Positions 11,485 to 22,584 of a stretch of DNA of 64,000 nt are shown one piece after another. The stretch is from positions 104,064,807 to 104,128,806 of the forward strand of contig NC_088910.1 in assembly GCF_963576675.1 (NCBI RefSeq), written 5' to 3'. The number at the start of each line of letters is the position of its first letter. Position 1 is the first letter of the stretch. The DNA is from Euphorbia lathyris. Its lineage: Eukaryota > Streptophyta > Magnoliopsida > Malpighiales > Euphorbiaceae. The position numbers and the translations under genes are program-made. The notes below the pieces were generated by a model that did not search any database, had not been told where the DNA came from, and saw only the letters and a list, made by a program, of their open reading frames with translations.

Positions 11485-11888
11485 GATATGACACGAAATA
11501 GTGTAATGGGCTTAAGTATATAAGTCCAGGCCCACTATTTCATATATCTGACCAGCCCAACCTTTTATGAAGGGCCTTTCCAAAATTGACATGAGGAAAG
11601 AGCTTCGAACTCCAAATAACACGCCCAAGTCACTTTATTGAGGAAATATAGGTTCCGGGCCAATAAAGAGCTGACACGTGTACAAAAGCACAAACACTAA
11701 TGTTTATAAATAGCATAGAAATCAGGAAATCAGGTACACAATTCTTTATTAACTACTTTCACTAAATAGCTCTCAAGTTATGTATCCAAATACTAACTTA
11801 GACATCGGAGAGGGTTCGCCGGTCTCCAGCCGCCTGTCTGACCGTTTTCTTCCTTTTCAGGTGATCAGAAGCTCATTGTCCGATATCA
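11485..11888 (+). repeat. gypsy-type solo LTR inside the hAT MITE
   Basis: It starts TGATATGACACG and ends CCGATATCA, so the ends are TGATAT...ATATCA. The flanks are AATAG (11480-11484) and AATAC (11889-11893), a 5-bp duplication with one mismatch. The phrase ACTTAGACATCGGAGAGGGT near 11797 matches the LTRs of the Tat-like element at 49070-57019, so it belongs to a related family. A TATA-like TATAAATAG lies near 11704. Confidence 0.75.
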
Positions 11889-11905
11889 AATACATAGATG
11901 AAAAA

Positions 11906-12055
11906 GGTAAAGGCTATGCTTACTTTGTTTTTAACAAAGTAAGTCTTACTTTGTGTGTTTTCACCATTGGATTAATTTTCTAATCCACCATCCAATGGTG
12001 AAAACACACCAAGTAATGGTACTTTGTCAAAAACAAAATAACCATAGAAGGCACC
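11906..12055. mobile_element. small Mutator-like MITE (GGT...ACC, 10-bp TSD)
   Basis: A 150-bp hairpin element whose arms share CTATG(G/C)TTA(C/T)TTTG and the inner phrase GTGTTTTCACCATTG. It is flanked by AGATGAAAAA (11896-11905) and AGACGAAAAA (12056-12065), a 10-bp duplication with one mismatch. A second member of the family lies at 37930-38015. Confidence 0.75.
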
Positions 12056-12396
12056 AGACGAAAAATATTATAAATTTAACAAAATATAAATTTAATAAAT
12101 CATCAATTTAAAAATTAAACAAATTGAATCATAATTAATAAAAATAACATAGTTTAGTAGTATCACACAATGGTTAAAAACAAAAGATTTGATGTTTGAA
12201 TTCAACATCTTACATCTAAAAAAACAATAACTTTTTTTAATATATAAAAGATTTATGATGGATAATTGGTACCAGTACATTGGGATATTTCCATAACTAT
12301 CCCATACCTATCACGGATAATCAGAATACACAAATATTCACATTAGCATAGGATAGTACCGGATAACCACGGGTAAATTACTAATTGCCATCACTA

Positions 12397-12641
12397 ATTA
12401 AAGGGGCCAAGGACAGGCGGCGGAAAAGATAGCTGAGTAACCATACGGCGGCGTTTCGAGTTTGCCGTTTGGTTTTTGTCGCGATTCGATGAGTAGCTGT
12501 TCAAGTTTAAAACCCAGCCAAAACCTTTTTATAGCAAACGAAGAGCCAATTTCCCCCCGATTCTCTTCCTTTACTCCTTGTGTTTTCAGTCTCTTTGTTG
12601 GTTTTTGAATTTCGATCTCAGGCAACTTAGTGAAAAACAAG
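12397..12641 (+). promoter_or_regulatory. probable UCH3 promoter and 5' UTR
   Basis: This is the short single-copy stretch between the hAT MITE and the UCH3 ATG. A TATA-like TTTTTATAGC lies at about 12526-12535, 107-116 bp before the ATG, so transcription could start near 12560. This is inferred from position and one motif only. Confidence 0.35.
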
Positions 12642-15600
12642 ATGGCAACTGTCGACGAGAGCTCCTCTGCTAAGCGGTGGCTTCCTCTTGAAGCTAATCC
12701 AGACGTTATGAACCAGGTTCTCTACATCTCAGAGAATCTTTTTTTATTCTTTAACAAATGCTTTCGCTTTGCTTCTGTTTGATTGCTTTTTCGTGACCTA
12801 ATACTTAGGTTAAACACTTCGTTGATTTTTGTTCCTACTTCGATGTCTATCGGTACTGCTTTTTATTTGTTTATCTATTTAGTTTGCCTTTTTTTATTGT
12901 TGTGATGTGTTTGGCTGCTTGTAAAGTTTGGGACATAACGGGAATCGCAAAATTAATCAATAGGATTTAGATTGGAGTTCCATTAAAAAATTAAGGTAAT
13001 ATAGTAACATAGAACTGGATAATTGCTGCATAAGTGAGAGAGCCTTTTGATGTAGGAAATACTATCTTTTCTTTTTTCGTTCCAATTAGATTAATCTTTT
13101 TATCAGTAGGTTTTCCCCCCTCAGTTACTCATCTGTTTGTACTGGTTTCTAGCATTTATAAGAATAAATTTGTTTAGACTCTTCATTGATACTTTTCATT
13201 GTGCAGTTCCTTTGGGGCTTGGGTCTTCCAGAGGGTGAAGCTGAGTGTTACGATGTTTATGGCTTGGATGAGGAACTCTTAGCAATGGTTCCAAAGCCTG
13301 TACTTGCTGTTCTGTTTCTTTATCCTTTAACTGCAAAGGTCTGTTTCATAAATTATGTTTATTTTCCTCATCTATGGTTGCGGGGTCCTTGAACATGCTT
13401 TACTCACTCTCTGTTCTGTTTTTTTCCTCTTTCTATCCTCCTTCTTGTGTCGAACTATTCTTTTATGTTTCGTATTTTTGCTCAAGTAATTTTTCTTTGC
13501 TAAGTTTAGTTATATTTGTTTCTTGTATTTCGGTGTAACTGATCTATTGGCTCAAATTTTTCTTTGCTAAGTTTAGTTGCATTAGTTATAGTTGCTTGAT
13601 TAAGATGCTGCACTTAACATGCTTTTCCTATGTTAGGAGATTATTAATGGAATTGTACTATTTGCTGAATATGTTAACTGTCTTTTCAGAGTGAAGAAGA
13701 AAGATTGCTGCAGGAAGGTGTTAAACAGGTATGGTTAAAAGCTTGAAATTTTGTAGATAATGAGATACATATAATAGTCCTTGAAAACTGGTTTTAGATA
13801 CTATATATCCAATTTCTTTCCTCTTTGTGTTGGAGACTCATTATGTAGTTTGTAATATCATTTGCATATGTTATATTAAATGCACAATGGTAGATCATAT
13901 AATTATGATGCTATACTATCTTCTGACTACAGGATCCTAGTGGTAAAGTTTATTTCATGAAACAAACTGTTGGTAATGCCTGCGGAACTATAGGGCTTCT
14001 TCATGCTGTTGGAAACATCACTTCAAAGATCAAGCTTCGTAAGTTTTTGTGGTATTCATTTTGGATATGGCTCCTTCATACTCCATCTTTCTGAACCAAC
14101 CAATTGGTAAGAGGGTCAAGCAAAGAGAAAGAAACTACTGATATAGTAGCATTAAGAACTACATAAATGGGCTGCAATAAGTGCATAATGATTTACATCA
14201 GATCTGAAATCTTGAAATTGTTGAACACTCAGATAGATTATGTTGCTTTAGTAGAGCCATAGGACATGCATGAAGCCATTGACAAGAATAATGATGATGG
14301 CTATGCAATCTATGCTTGGCTTTCTGATGTTATGTAAGCCCCCAAAACATGCATTTTGTAGTGTAACAAAATAATTGGTGTTTTCTTGTTTCAAATGGGA
14401 TTGTTAGAGTTGTTGATGATCCGGAAAAGGCTTGCAGCTATGGCTAAGCACATACATCTCACACACTGCATCTATCAGTACAATTACAGACTAATTTCAA
14501 AATTCCCATCACATAACTATCACTTATATTTTGGTATTTAACTTATTATTTTCAGTTGAGGGATCATTCTTGGATAGGTTTTTCAAATCCACTACAAAGA
14601 TGGATCCACTGGAGGTTTTCTTCTCTTCCTTTTGTTTATGATCCTTCTGCAGTCCTCATTCCAAGCCCCTACAATATACTGATAGTTTTAATTTGATCGT
14701 TGCTTAATTTTGTTTCTTTATCTTTCTCTTATCCATTTATTTTGTACAGCGTGCTGCATTTCTTGAAAATGACAGAGAAATGGAAGTTGCTCATTCTGTA
14801 GCGGCTACAGGTGGTGAAACAGAGGTATGAGTTATGACTGTTTTAGCTTTTCATTAAATGTAAATTAGAGGAATTATGGGGTACAATTATGAGCTATGTT
14901 GCACGGAAACTCCTATTAGTAGCATTTCTGCGTTTTGTGTCTGTTTTGGAAATAGAAACTCCTGGAAACCACTATGACAGGTTTGCAGGCGCTTTTTTGT
15001 AAATATTGAAAATAGGAAACGTTTGGCTTAGGAAACTGTTTCCGCCGGCAAGACAATCCAATTCCAATTCCGACTATGATTCTAGCTAATTGGAACTTCT
15101 CTTTAGCTAGAACTTCTTAATTGATGATATTTTTATTCCACAAATTCTAATTATTCCTATTTTGTGCTCATTGTTGTAATCATTTGTAGAGTATAAATAC
15201 CAACTTTTTTATTATTATACTTTTAATATTTATAAATATATCCCTGTATTTTTAATATTTACATGGTTCCCCCACGTTTCCGTTTCCTATTAGAAATAAT
15301 GTTTCCTGGTGTCCGTTTCCATGCAACATAGATTATGAGCATATTCTACCTTTGAAGTCTAATTTTATAGGTACATATATGCCTCAAGAGTAATCCTTCC
15401 CGTTCATCGGTAATAGATTCCCATTTTATGATCTCTGACAATGAGGCACTCAACAGTATAGTATTGGATTTTGCTGGAGTTAAAAAATATGTTTCCATGT
15501 CAGGGAATTTGACTGGTAAAGTTACGTTGAAATGATTTTATATTGGGGAAGTCTGGAAGTTGGTGAGAATGGATATGGTATTCTATGTTTTATGTGGTAC

Positions 15601-16909
15601 TTGGATAACATAAATAATCATTATTATTGGTCTTTCTTGATGATGAGGGACTGTAAAGTTTTTGTTGATGCCACTCCAAATGAATTGAACAAAAAAATCA
15701 GCATAATGGTATGCAGATTAGTAAACTCAAGCAAACTAAGGTGGGGCAATGGAGGAGGATATTCTAATGGTTCAAAATATAATTAACTTTTCTACCATAC
15801 TACCGGGAGGGTAGTGAATTAGTAAAGTGATTGTGCAGATTATTGTTCTAGGGTTGGGACAGGACAGCTAATTCTGATCTTTGGATTTTGATGGAAATAT
15901 TGAATGACAAGGATAACAGCTAGTGAATCTGTATGAAATTAAGCTGATGAGATGTGAAATTTAAGACAGGACTGAGATGCTAATACCTGATAACAGAGCT
16001 ATGATCGTCATTAAGGATGATGACTGAGGATTATTCATGTGCTCTTTTTTAGTTCTTGCTGATGCTGATCAAGTGAATGACCAATGCTGTGACGTGGCAG
16101 TGCTTGCTTTACTTTTTCTGGTAAAGCACTTGCTTTATTTCTTACCAATATTTGTTTGTGCAGGCTACAGATAATGTGGACACTCATTTTATCTGCTTCA
16201 CATGTGTGGAAGGTAAAAAAATTCTGATAATTGATTTAGTCCCTTTTAGATTAAGAATTGTAAGCAAAAATCAGAACTGAAGCTACAATATTCTTCCCTT
16301 GTGAAATTGGTTATTCTATGTGTAGGTGAGCTTTTTGAGCTAGATGGAAGAAAGTCAGGACCCATATTGCATGGTGCATCCTCACCTTCCAGCTTATTGC
16401 AAGTAAATATCTGAAACTCTTAAGCATTTCTTTTCCCTTCTTTTATAGTCTTTGTGGCTCCAAAGATAGCAAAAATGAAGATTTTAATGAGATAATGAAA
16501 ATTGAATAAAATTGAAGTGACATTGGCCACTTCTGCAGAGATTCGACTCAATTGAATTGAATTGAGCCCAAATATAAGATGAATGTAGTCCATGTTAGAT
16601 GATCAGGCTGAAATATATTCCGAGACTTAGAGTAGGGTAAGCAACCAAAAAACTTTATGTTGTTTCACTTGCCTTTGGATCGAACTTGAAGATTCTTACC
16701 TTTGAGGTTGCTTGGTGGGGGTTCAAACCATTAATGTGGCAGCAATTTCTTTATTCTTTACATTTTATATGATGTGCATGCAGCCAGTCTTATAAATTTG
16801 GTGATATTCTGTTACATAACAGGATGCAGCTAAGGTCATTCGGGAAATGATTCAGAAAAACCCGGACTCTCTCAACTTTAATGTAATTGCTGTTTCCAAG
16901 AAAACCTAA
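12642..16909 (+). CDS. UCH3: ubiquitin C-terminal hydrolase, UCHL3/UCH3 type (9 exons)
   Basis: Exons: 12642-12716, 13207-13338, 13690-13728, 13933-14038, 14556-14614, 14750-14824, 16164-16212, 16326-16402, 16823-16909. All introns are GT-AG, and the joined frame is open for 232 residues, close to the usual plant UCH3 length. It is a cytosolic/nuclear cysteine protease that removes small adducts from the ubiquitin C-terminus. The peptidase C12 triad is present: Gln93 and Cys99 in [15 protein letters not shown] (exon 4), His170 in DTHFICF (exon 7), Asp185 in FELDGRK (exon 8). The N-terminus [16 protein letters not shown] and [18 protein letters not shown] fit the family. Intron 6 carries a 438-bp hAT MITE, yet the splice sites are intact. 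Two broken copies lie at 1406 and 45092. I consider this the functional parent copy; expression cannot be seen here. Confidence 0.95.
14894..15331. mobile_element. hAT MITE in UCH3 intron 6
   Basis: The terminal inverted repeats are CTATGTTGCACGGAAAC on the left and CTATGTTGCATGGAAAC on the right (reverse). A perfect 8-bp target duplication ATTATGAG flanks it (14886-14893 and 15332-15339), as expected for hAT. There is no coding frame. The UCH3 fragment at 45092 lacks it in the aligned intron, so it came after that duplication or was lost there. Confidence 0.93.
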
Positions 16910-17344
16910 GATGCATCTTGACATTGGTGGTTTTAAGTCTGATCCGAGTTCCTTTTAAATGGTTTTGCTTTCAGTTTGTCCAGCCATCATTGATTTGGTA
17001 TGTTGTTAGCAGACAATAGTTTTTCCCTTAAACTTTAGAGCCAAGTCTTTGGATTTGATTACTCATAATTGTGGCTGTGATATTCTGTTTAATCTTTGAT
17101 TTGAGTAGTAATATGAACTTTCTATAATATATCTTTGAAGCTCTCACATGGATGAATATAGTTGCTACCAACAAGAACAATTACTAGGTTGCAAATAGGG
17201 CGTGTGAGATGGGGATTGCTTCTCCCATCAACGTCTAGATGGGAATCTTCATCCCTATTCTCATTTATAAAATGGAAAAAATATCACCTCCATCCTCATC
17301 TCCACACGGATAGGATCCCGTGGGGATCTCTATTCTCAATTGTT

Positions 17345-17465
17345 TAAATTCTAAGAGGGTCATAGCTTATTCAACTTGCAGTCAATTAGGCTATATGATC
17401 TTTGCTTGTGGCATCTCTAACTATTCGGCTAGGGTCTTTCATTTAATGAATCATGCCTTTTATAA
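17345..17465 (+). pseudogene. nuclear copy of mitochondrial nad5 fragment (NUMT)
   Basis: The translated stretch [20 protein letters not shown] followed by [16 protein letters not shown] matches a conserved transmembrane region of NADH dehydrogenase subunit 5, a mitochondrial complex I protein. Nothing else of nad5 is present; homology ends soon after the NHAF motif. At about 120 bp it cannot be functional here. The match is from memory of the conserved protein and was not confirmed by alignment. Confidence 0.85.
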
Positions 17466-17630
17466 TATATTCTTTAGTGATTTAAAATTCTGCAGTATTT
17501 ATACATCAGTGTACTAAATCTAAAACTAAACATCTATTAATTCCATACAAATTACAAATTTTGGAATCCCCTTATGGTGGGGAGAGAGGTTCTCGTCCCC
17601 GTCTCTATCTTTGGGGAATTTTTTTTCCCA

Positions 17631-17815
17631 TCCCTACCTCCATCAAGAAAATAAATGAGGATTCTCTATTTCGGTTGGGGATTTTTTTTTTCCATCCCTA
17701 CCTCCATCAAGAAAATAAATGAGGATTCTCTATTTCGGTTGGGGAAATATTTTTCCCATCCCTACCTCCATCAAGAAAATAAATAAGGATTCTCTATTTC
17801 GGTTGGGGAAAATCC
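17631..17815. repeat. tandem repeat, about 3 x 64 bp
   Basis: The phrase TCCCTACCTCCATCAAGAAA recurs at 17631, 17695 and 17759, so the period is 64 bp. Units end with CTATTTCGGTTGGGGA and differ by a few bases in a T-run. Confidence 0.9.
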
Positions 17816-17835
17816 CCGTCGGTGATGGATAATCT

Positions 17836-18263
17836 TGTTAGGTTTGCAACGTAAAAGTTACATGTGTCCAACATGGAACCATAAGAAACAGTTGCAGGTT
17901 GGCTGAGTTTTGCCATATTATTTGGCGAAGGTGAAGGCTATATATATAACCAAGGCAAGGTATTATCATTTGCATGAAAGAAATGATTGTAGAAAAACAA
18001 AGCAATTTAGGGAGTGGCATGGAAGCAATAGAAGCGGTAAACTTTGAAGGCGTCAAGTCTTCCATCAACCTACAGCTGAGGCGTTTTTCATTAAAGGATG
18101 AGTTGGACATTTTGATTAAAACCTGTTAAACGTATTTGAAGGGTAATTGGAAAACACTTTTCCATTAGTTATTGTGAAGGTTTGATTTTGACATGTAAAT
18201 GCAATTAAGAGAGCTGACAAGTCGAGTCGAGTGTCTGCAAAGGTGATACGAGTGATGCTAAAC
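17836..18263 (-). pseudogene. 5' remnant of a G-type lectin receptor kinase gene
   Basis: This minus-strand piece aligns with the start and upstream region of the receptor kinase at 45817-48214. CATGGAACCATAAGAAACAG (from about 17871) equals the phrase near 47840. GGCAAGGTATTATCATTTGC (from about 17960) matches the one near 48090. The start region GGGAGTGGCATGGAAGCAAT matches 48194 onward. The upstream phrase GGTAATTGGAAAA near 18140 matches 48338. About 190 bp of the lectin domain is deleted between the first two blocks. The kinase end is missing. It lies just downstream of UCH3 in the same convergent layout as at 45 kb. Confidence 0.85.
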
Positions 18264-18396
18264 TTTTTTTTTTTTTAATTAGAACTGTCCAAAATTATTT
18301 CAAGGAAATAATTAATTTTTTTTTTCTAAAGTTTGAATATATATATATCCAATATTTTTTTTTTGAAAACAAAATAGATTAATGAGCCACAATCGG

Positions 18397-18905
18397 TCAA
18401 AAGTTCAACAAACTAGAAGAGATTACAATCGGAATAACATCATAAATAAAAGGAATAGCATGTAAACAGGAAAACCGAGCAAAAGCATCAGCTAAACCGT
18501 TAGCTAAATGTTGGACAAAACGGACCGAGAAACCGTTATTGAGACTGAGTAGAGATTTACACTGAGCAATGATATCACCAAACTCGCTTTCGTCTGGTAG
18601 AGAAGAATTAACTGCTTGAACAACAGTTAACGAATCTGATTCCAAAATCACTTGCTCAAAACCAGCCGATTTAATCCAATTAAGTGCATTCAACAGAGTC
18701 TTAACCCAAGCAGACAAAAAGCGCCCCTCATCTGATCTAAGAACAGTAGCAGATCCAGTTTTTCCAGCTGCTGCAAAAAACGCAATATCAACATTGCAGC
18801 AAACCAGTCCGTGAGGAGGGCGATGCCACTTCGAGCAGATCACAGGCCGTTCCGGCAGAACAACAATTTTTCTAAGATTACGGGCAGCCACCCAATTGGA
18901 CTGGC
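18397..18905 (-). pseudogene. LINE RNase H-like C-terminal domain
   Basis: This frame continues the LINE after the hAT insertion. It carries the plant-type RVT_3 RNase H signature: VCCNVDIAFF, then LNALNWIKSAGFEQVILESD with the acidic ESDS, then VRFVQHLANGLADAFARF. It ends in a stop at about 18397, just before the 3' A-tract. Confidence 0.8.
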
Positions 18906-18913
18906 ATTCCAGA

Positions 18914-19689
18914 CAGTGGCGGATCCAGGATTTCCAAATAGGGAGGGCTAATTTTAGCCCAACATTACAAAAAAAAAAAAAAATCATGCATATATGAAAA
19001 AGTAAAATCAAAGTATACAAAATTTTAATTGTATTGCTAAATAAATACTACAAAGTACTCGTTATATATACTATAATACGAGAAAATGTACCTATTTTTT
19101 TTACACCGGATTAGCTCTCGATAGGTGGCAAACTTAATCTTCGAGATCCCGAATTAATTTTATAAATTAAAAACCTCTAAATTAAATTCATATAATATCA
19201 GAAAATGTACCTATTTTAAGCCCCTAAATTAATTTCATAAATTTAAAACCCTGAAAAAATAAACCTAATTTTAATTTAGAAAAAAGAAAAAGAATTTACC
19301 TAGATTTCAAAAAAGAAGAAGAAATAATTTACCTATATGGTGGTGGCCCGCCAGAACAAATGGAAGTGGGGGAGGCAAGCTGATGGGAACAAATTAAAGG
19401 GATCCCAATCCCTTTATTTTTTTTTTAATTTGTCCCAATCCAAAACGACGCCGTTTTGGTTATGGGGCAAATTAAAAAAAAAAAAAGCCTAGCCCTACCC
19501 ATTGGGCTGGGCCTTACCCTTCTCCATAGAGAAGGAGAAAAGGGTTTTGGCATCTCCTTCTCCGTCGAGAAGGAGATGATAGGTAGGGGGGGGGGGGCTA
19601 ATTTCTGGAAACCAGAAATTAGCCCTACGCAGCTCCGGGGCGGGGGGTGGGCTGGAGCTCCTTTAGGCGCCGGACTGCATCCGCCTCTG
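18914..19689. mobile_element. non-autonomous hAT element inside the LINE
   Basis: The terminal inverted repeats are CAGTGGCGGATCC and CAGAGGCGGATGC (reverse of the right end). The 8-bp flanks ATTCCAGA (18906-18913) and ATTTCAGA (19690-19697) differ at one base. The right arm is GC-rich with a G-run at 19588-19597. No transposase is present. It separates the LINE zf-RVT region from the RNase H domain. Confidence 0.88.
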
Positions 19690-19697
19690 ATTTCAGA

Positions 19698-20983
19698 CCC
19701 CGCATTATAATCTAGCGACTCTTGGTTATTTCGCATTTCCATAGCTTATCATTACAAGCTTTCGACCAACTCCACAGAATCATTAAGAATTTGCAGTTTC
19801 GGGCAACTCTCCAGCAGAAGTAGCGAGCTTTTGCTGGAATCTCCATACTCCACATTTTCCTCCAATTACCTACTGCCATCCACTGGTCATTTTGAGCCAC
19901 TACTTCCGTTCCGAGTCGATATGCACTCTTTACTGAGTAGAGCCCATTTAGCATTTCATTCCATATAATTTTATCGATAGTACCAGGTCTGTTCATGGGA
20001 ATGTTCTGGATTGCTTGCACATCCCTGGGGATAAATATTTCGTTCAACATTTCCACATCCCATTCACGAGTTCCCGGGATAAAAAGATCATAGACCCTTA
20101 AATTCTCCAAACCTACAACCGTCAGAGTTTCAATCATTTTTCCATCTACTTTTCTCAGCCAAGGATCCGACCAAACATTAATAGAGTTACCGTCTCCGAT
20201 TTTCCACCTTATACCTTCACGAATGATAATTTGAGATCCCCAGATACTTGTCCATATAAAACTAGGAGAGTGACCAAGTCTAGCTCTCAAGAAATCCGCT
20301 TGACGGTAATATTTAGCTTTGTAGATACGACTAGTTAAAGAATCTGGAGAGGATAGCATAAACCACCATTGCTTTCCCAACATCGCCACATTAAAGGCAG
20401 TAAAGTCACGGAAACTCAACCCCCCTTGACATTTGGGGACACAGAGCCGCTCCCAAGACATCCAATGAATACCTCGAGACCCATCCTGCTTATTACCCCA
20501 CCAGAAGGAGTTAAGCATTCTCTGGAGCTCAGTAGCGGTAGAGACCGGCAAAAGAAACACACTCATGAAGTAGATTGGAATGGCTTGTCCAGCTGCCCGA
20601 ATGAGAGTCGCCCTGCCAGCTTTGGACAGATTTCGCCCCCTCCAATTCTGAAGTTTATTCCAAAGCCTATCTCTGAAGTGAGCAAAAATAGCGGATTTTT
20701 TCCTACCCAAAAGGGAAGGGAGCCCAAGGTACTTGCCCGAATCCAGTGAATTATCAACCCCTACAATTTGTGACATAGCATAAGCTAGAAGATGGTTCAC
20801 ATTATTACTACACTTAATTCCGGATTTCGAGAAGTTAACCGTTTGACCCGAAACCTTTTTATATATGGATAGAATACGCTTTATTTCTCTAGCTTCCTCA
20901 ATCGACGCCCTAAAGAACAGGAAGGCATCGTCAGCAAATAACAAGTGAGACACCGAAGGAGCTCCTTTAAAATGAAATATCAA
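19698..20983 (-). pseudogene. LINE reverse transcriptase, C-terminal half
   Basis: The frame opens near 20983 with HLLFADDAFLFF, the catalytic FADD variant of the YxDD box. It continues through the thumb region (SGKYLGLPSLLGRKK, WNKLQNWRGRNLSKAGR) and a zf-RVT region (KMWSMEIPAKARYFCWRVA). The first part of the polymerase and the endonuclease are missing. The protein would copy LINE RNA at the target site; this copy cannot. Confidence 0.88.
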
Positions 20984-21386
20984 AGATTAATGAAAATAAC
21001 TTTGTGTTTCTGAATTTAACAATACCATTTTAATTAACCAAATCTAAAATTTCACTTCCGAACTAATGCATTTGCTATACTAAATAATGCCCTATATAAT
21101 CATTTTATATGAGCTAACTTATAATAAATTGAAACTTTCCTTTATTATTATTATTATTGATAAAAAAAATCATACTAATTTAAACAACTAAACTTTTAAA
21201 ATAATTTATTAAGAAAAAAGCTAGGAATATTTTAATTATTTATTGTCTCTTAAAAATAAACAAATGTCACAATATATTATTAAGCTCCTAAACTTTTAAG
21301 ATTTTAATGATTTTTAATTTTAACAGATATTGAGTTATTTACTAACCATTTAAATCACAAAAGCATTAAGAGACTCGATAGATATA
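20984..21386. other. AT-rich spacer between LINE and MULE
   Basis: I see no gene, element end or notable motif. Confidence 0.5.
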
Positions 21387-21769
21387 GAGCTAATTACAAA
21401 TCTAGCCCAACTAAGAAGGGCCATTTACATATCTAACAAACTTTGCTTCAATCTCACTAAATTAGACACTTTCATCCATTTTGGACAAAATTACCCTTAG
21501 TCTTCTTTAGTTTCAGTTCGTTTCAACTTCATTATACGTTTAATTTTCATCTATATATATACTCATCTCTCTTCTGTTCTTCATTTTAACATATTTTCAT
21601 CTCCTACCTCCCGATGCATTTTCATCTGTTCCATACCGGTCTGATTTCGACATGGCCAGAAAAAGGAAGGCGACGGTCGCGAATGAGGAGGAAGAACGGA
21701 CTAAACATAAGGTAAGTGGTCCGACCTTCATCTTCTTCGTTAAATTTCACGATAGGAAACTTTAATACG

Positions 21770-22060
21770 CTCGAATGTGACGTTAATAGATATTGTGAAG
21801 TCCTTGTCGCATTCTACTGTAAATGCGCTTGAATGCGACAAGGTTTATATACATAAACCTTGTCGCATTTGTTGTATGAATGCGCTTGAATGCGACAAGG
21901 TTTATGCCAGAAGCCTTGTCGCATTCTACTATAAATGCGCTTGAGTGCGATAAGGTTTTATATATAACCTTGTCGTATTTGGATTGAATACATTGAACTG
22001 CGACAAGCATTATATAGAATTGGTTGCATTTTTTACGAATGCGCTCAATTGCGATAAGCA
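21770..22060. repeat. array of about five imperfect hairpin repeats
   Basis: The unit is roughly GAATGCGCTTGAATGCGACAAGG, then a short AT spacer, then CCTTGTCGCATT, recurring about every 60-65 bp with decay to the right. Each unit is itself palindromic around the AT spacer, so the transcript could form a chain of stem-loops. It lies in the MULE between the short 5' exon-like piece and the DUF1985-like piece. Confidence 0.85.
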
Positions 22061-22129
22061 TTGTTATTGAAATTTAATATTTGTGTATATCTGTTGATTG
22101 TGTTATTTTGGAGAATGATCATAGGTAAG

Positions 22130-22584
22130 CAAAAAAGAGCAAAAAGAGCTCCAATTACAAATATCCTGAGGCGTTTGATTCAGACGCTCCAATAACTATG
22201 AGATTTAATTTGGATTCTGGGGTGATCATAAGGAAGTATTTGAGTGAAAAGCAGTTAGCAACAGCAAAACATGTTTTGGACAGTACTTGGATGTGAAGAT
22301 TGCTAGTTTTTCTTCTGCCATAGTTCATCATGCCCAGCGAGGGGAGATTTACCATAAATAAAGTAAACATAGAGAAAATGTGGTTCAAGGTGAGAGGAGT
22401 TGAGATGAGATTTGGAGATTGGGAGTTTGGACTGATTAACGGTTTAAGGTTTGGAGTGAACATGGGAGAGTTTATGGAAAGGATGAACAAACTAAAAATG
22501 CCGCAAAGATTGCGAAAGAAGTACTTTAAGAAATATAAGTCAATAAGGACAGTTCATTTCTTTAAAGTTTTGAAAACGAGATAG
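22130..22584 (+). pseudogene. DUF1985-like fragment in the MULE
   Basis: Conceptual translation gives MRFNLDSGVIIRKYLSEKQ, then after a stop, EKMWFKVRGVEMRFGDWEF and GLINGLRFGVN. The pattern WFxVxGxxxRFxxxEFxLxxGLRxG matches the DUF1985 domain, which in plants travels with Ulp1-like protease genes carried by some MULEs. A stop near 22293 breaks the frame and no Ulp1 protease part is present. The match is by remembered pattern and needs a profile search. Confidence 0.55.

Larger units (their letters stand above)
11317..12396. mobile_element. hAT-type MITE, interrupted by a solo LTR and a small MITE
   Basis: The terminal inverted repeats are TAGGGATGACAAT on the left and TAGTGATGGCAAT on the right (reverse). 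The 8-bp flanks ATTAAGGA and ATTAAAGG are an imperfect target duplication. The body is related to the element at 22916-24421: both share the phrases TCGTCCCATTTAATTCACGG and AACAAAATATAAATTTAATA. It lies only about 245 bp upstream of the UCH3 start codon, so it may bound the UCH3 promoter. Confidence 0.7.
17196..17835. repeat. MITE-like repeat block with 64-bp tandem units and a nad5 insert
   Basis: The block begins with GTGTGAGATGGGGATTGC and ends with AATCCCCGTCGGTGATGGA, loosely inverted. It is rich in GGGGA/TCCCC phrases typical of some hAT-like plant MITEs. It contains a mitochondrial nad5 piece and a tandem array, listed separately. Its ends and any target duplication are not certain. 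Confidence 0.45.
18355..20983 (-). mobile_element. 5'-truncated L1-type LINE, split by a hAT element
   Basis: On the minus strand the coding order is the end of the reverse transcriptase, a zf-RVT-like region, then an RNase H-like domain. An A-tract (T10 on the plus strand at 18355-18364) marks the 3' end. The 5' end is truncated inside the reverse transcriptase just before its FADD motif. A hAT element (18914-19689) splits it. I could not identify a target duplication. Confidence 0.85.

Noticed and set aside
13186..13392. Open frame with its own ATG
   Set aside because: It is UCH3 exon 2 read through its splice sites into both introns.
15532..15786. Open frame of 84 codons in UCH3 intron 6
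   Set aside because: No domain; the same DNA in the two UCH3 fragments has a broken frame, so it is intron sequence.
17631..17815. CRISPR-like array
   Set aside because: Units are contiguous 64-bp tandem copies without unique spacers, in a plant nuclear context.
19425..19742. Minus-strand Pro-rich open frame and its plus-strand partner
   Set aside because: Both come from the GC-rich right arm of a hAT element and run across its edge into LINE DNA.
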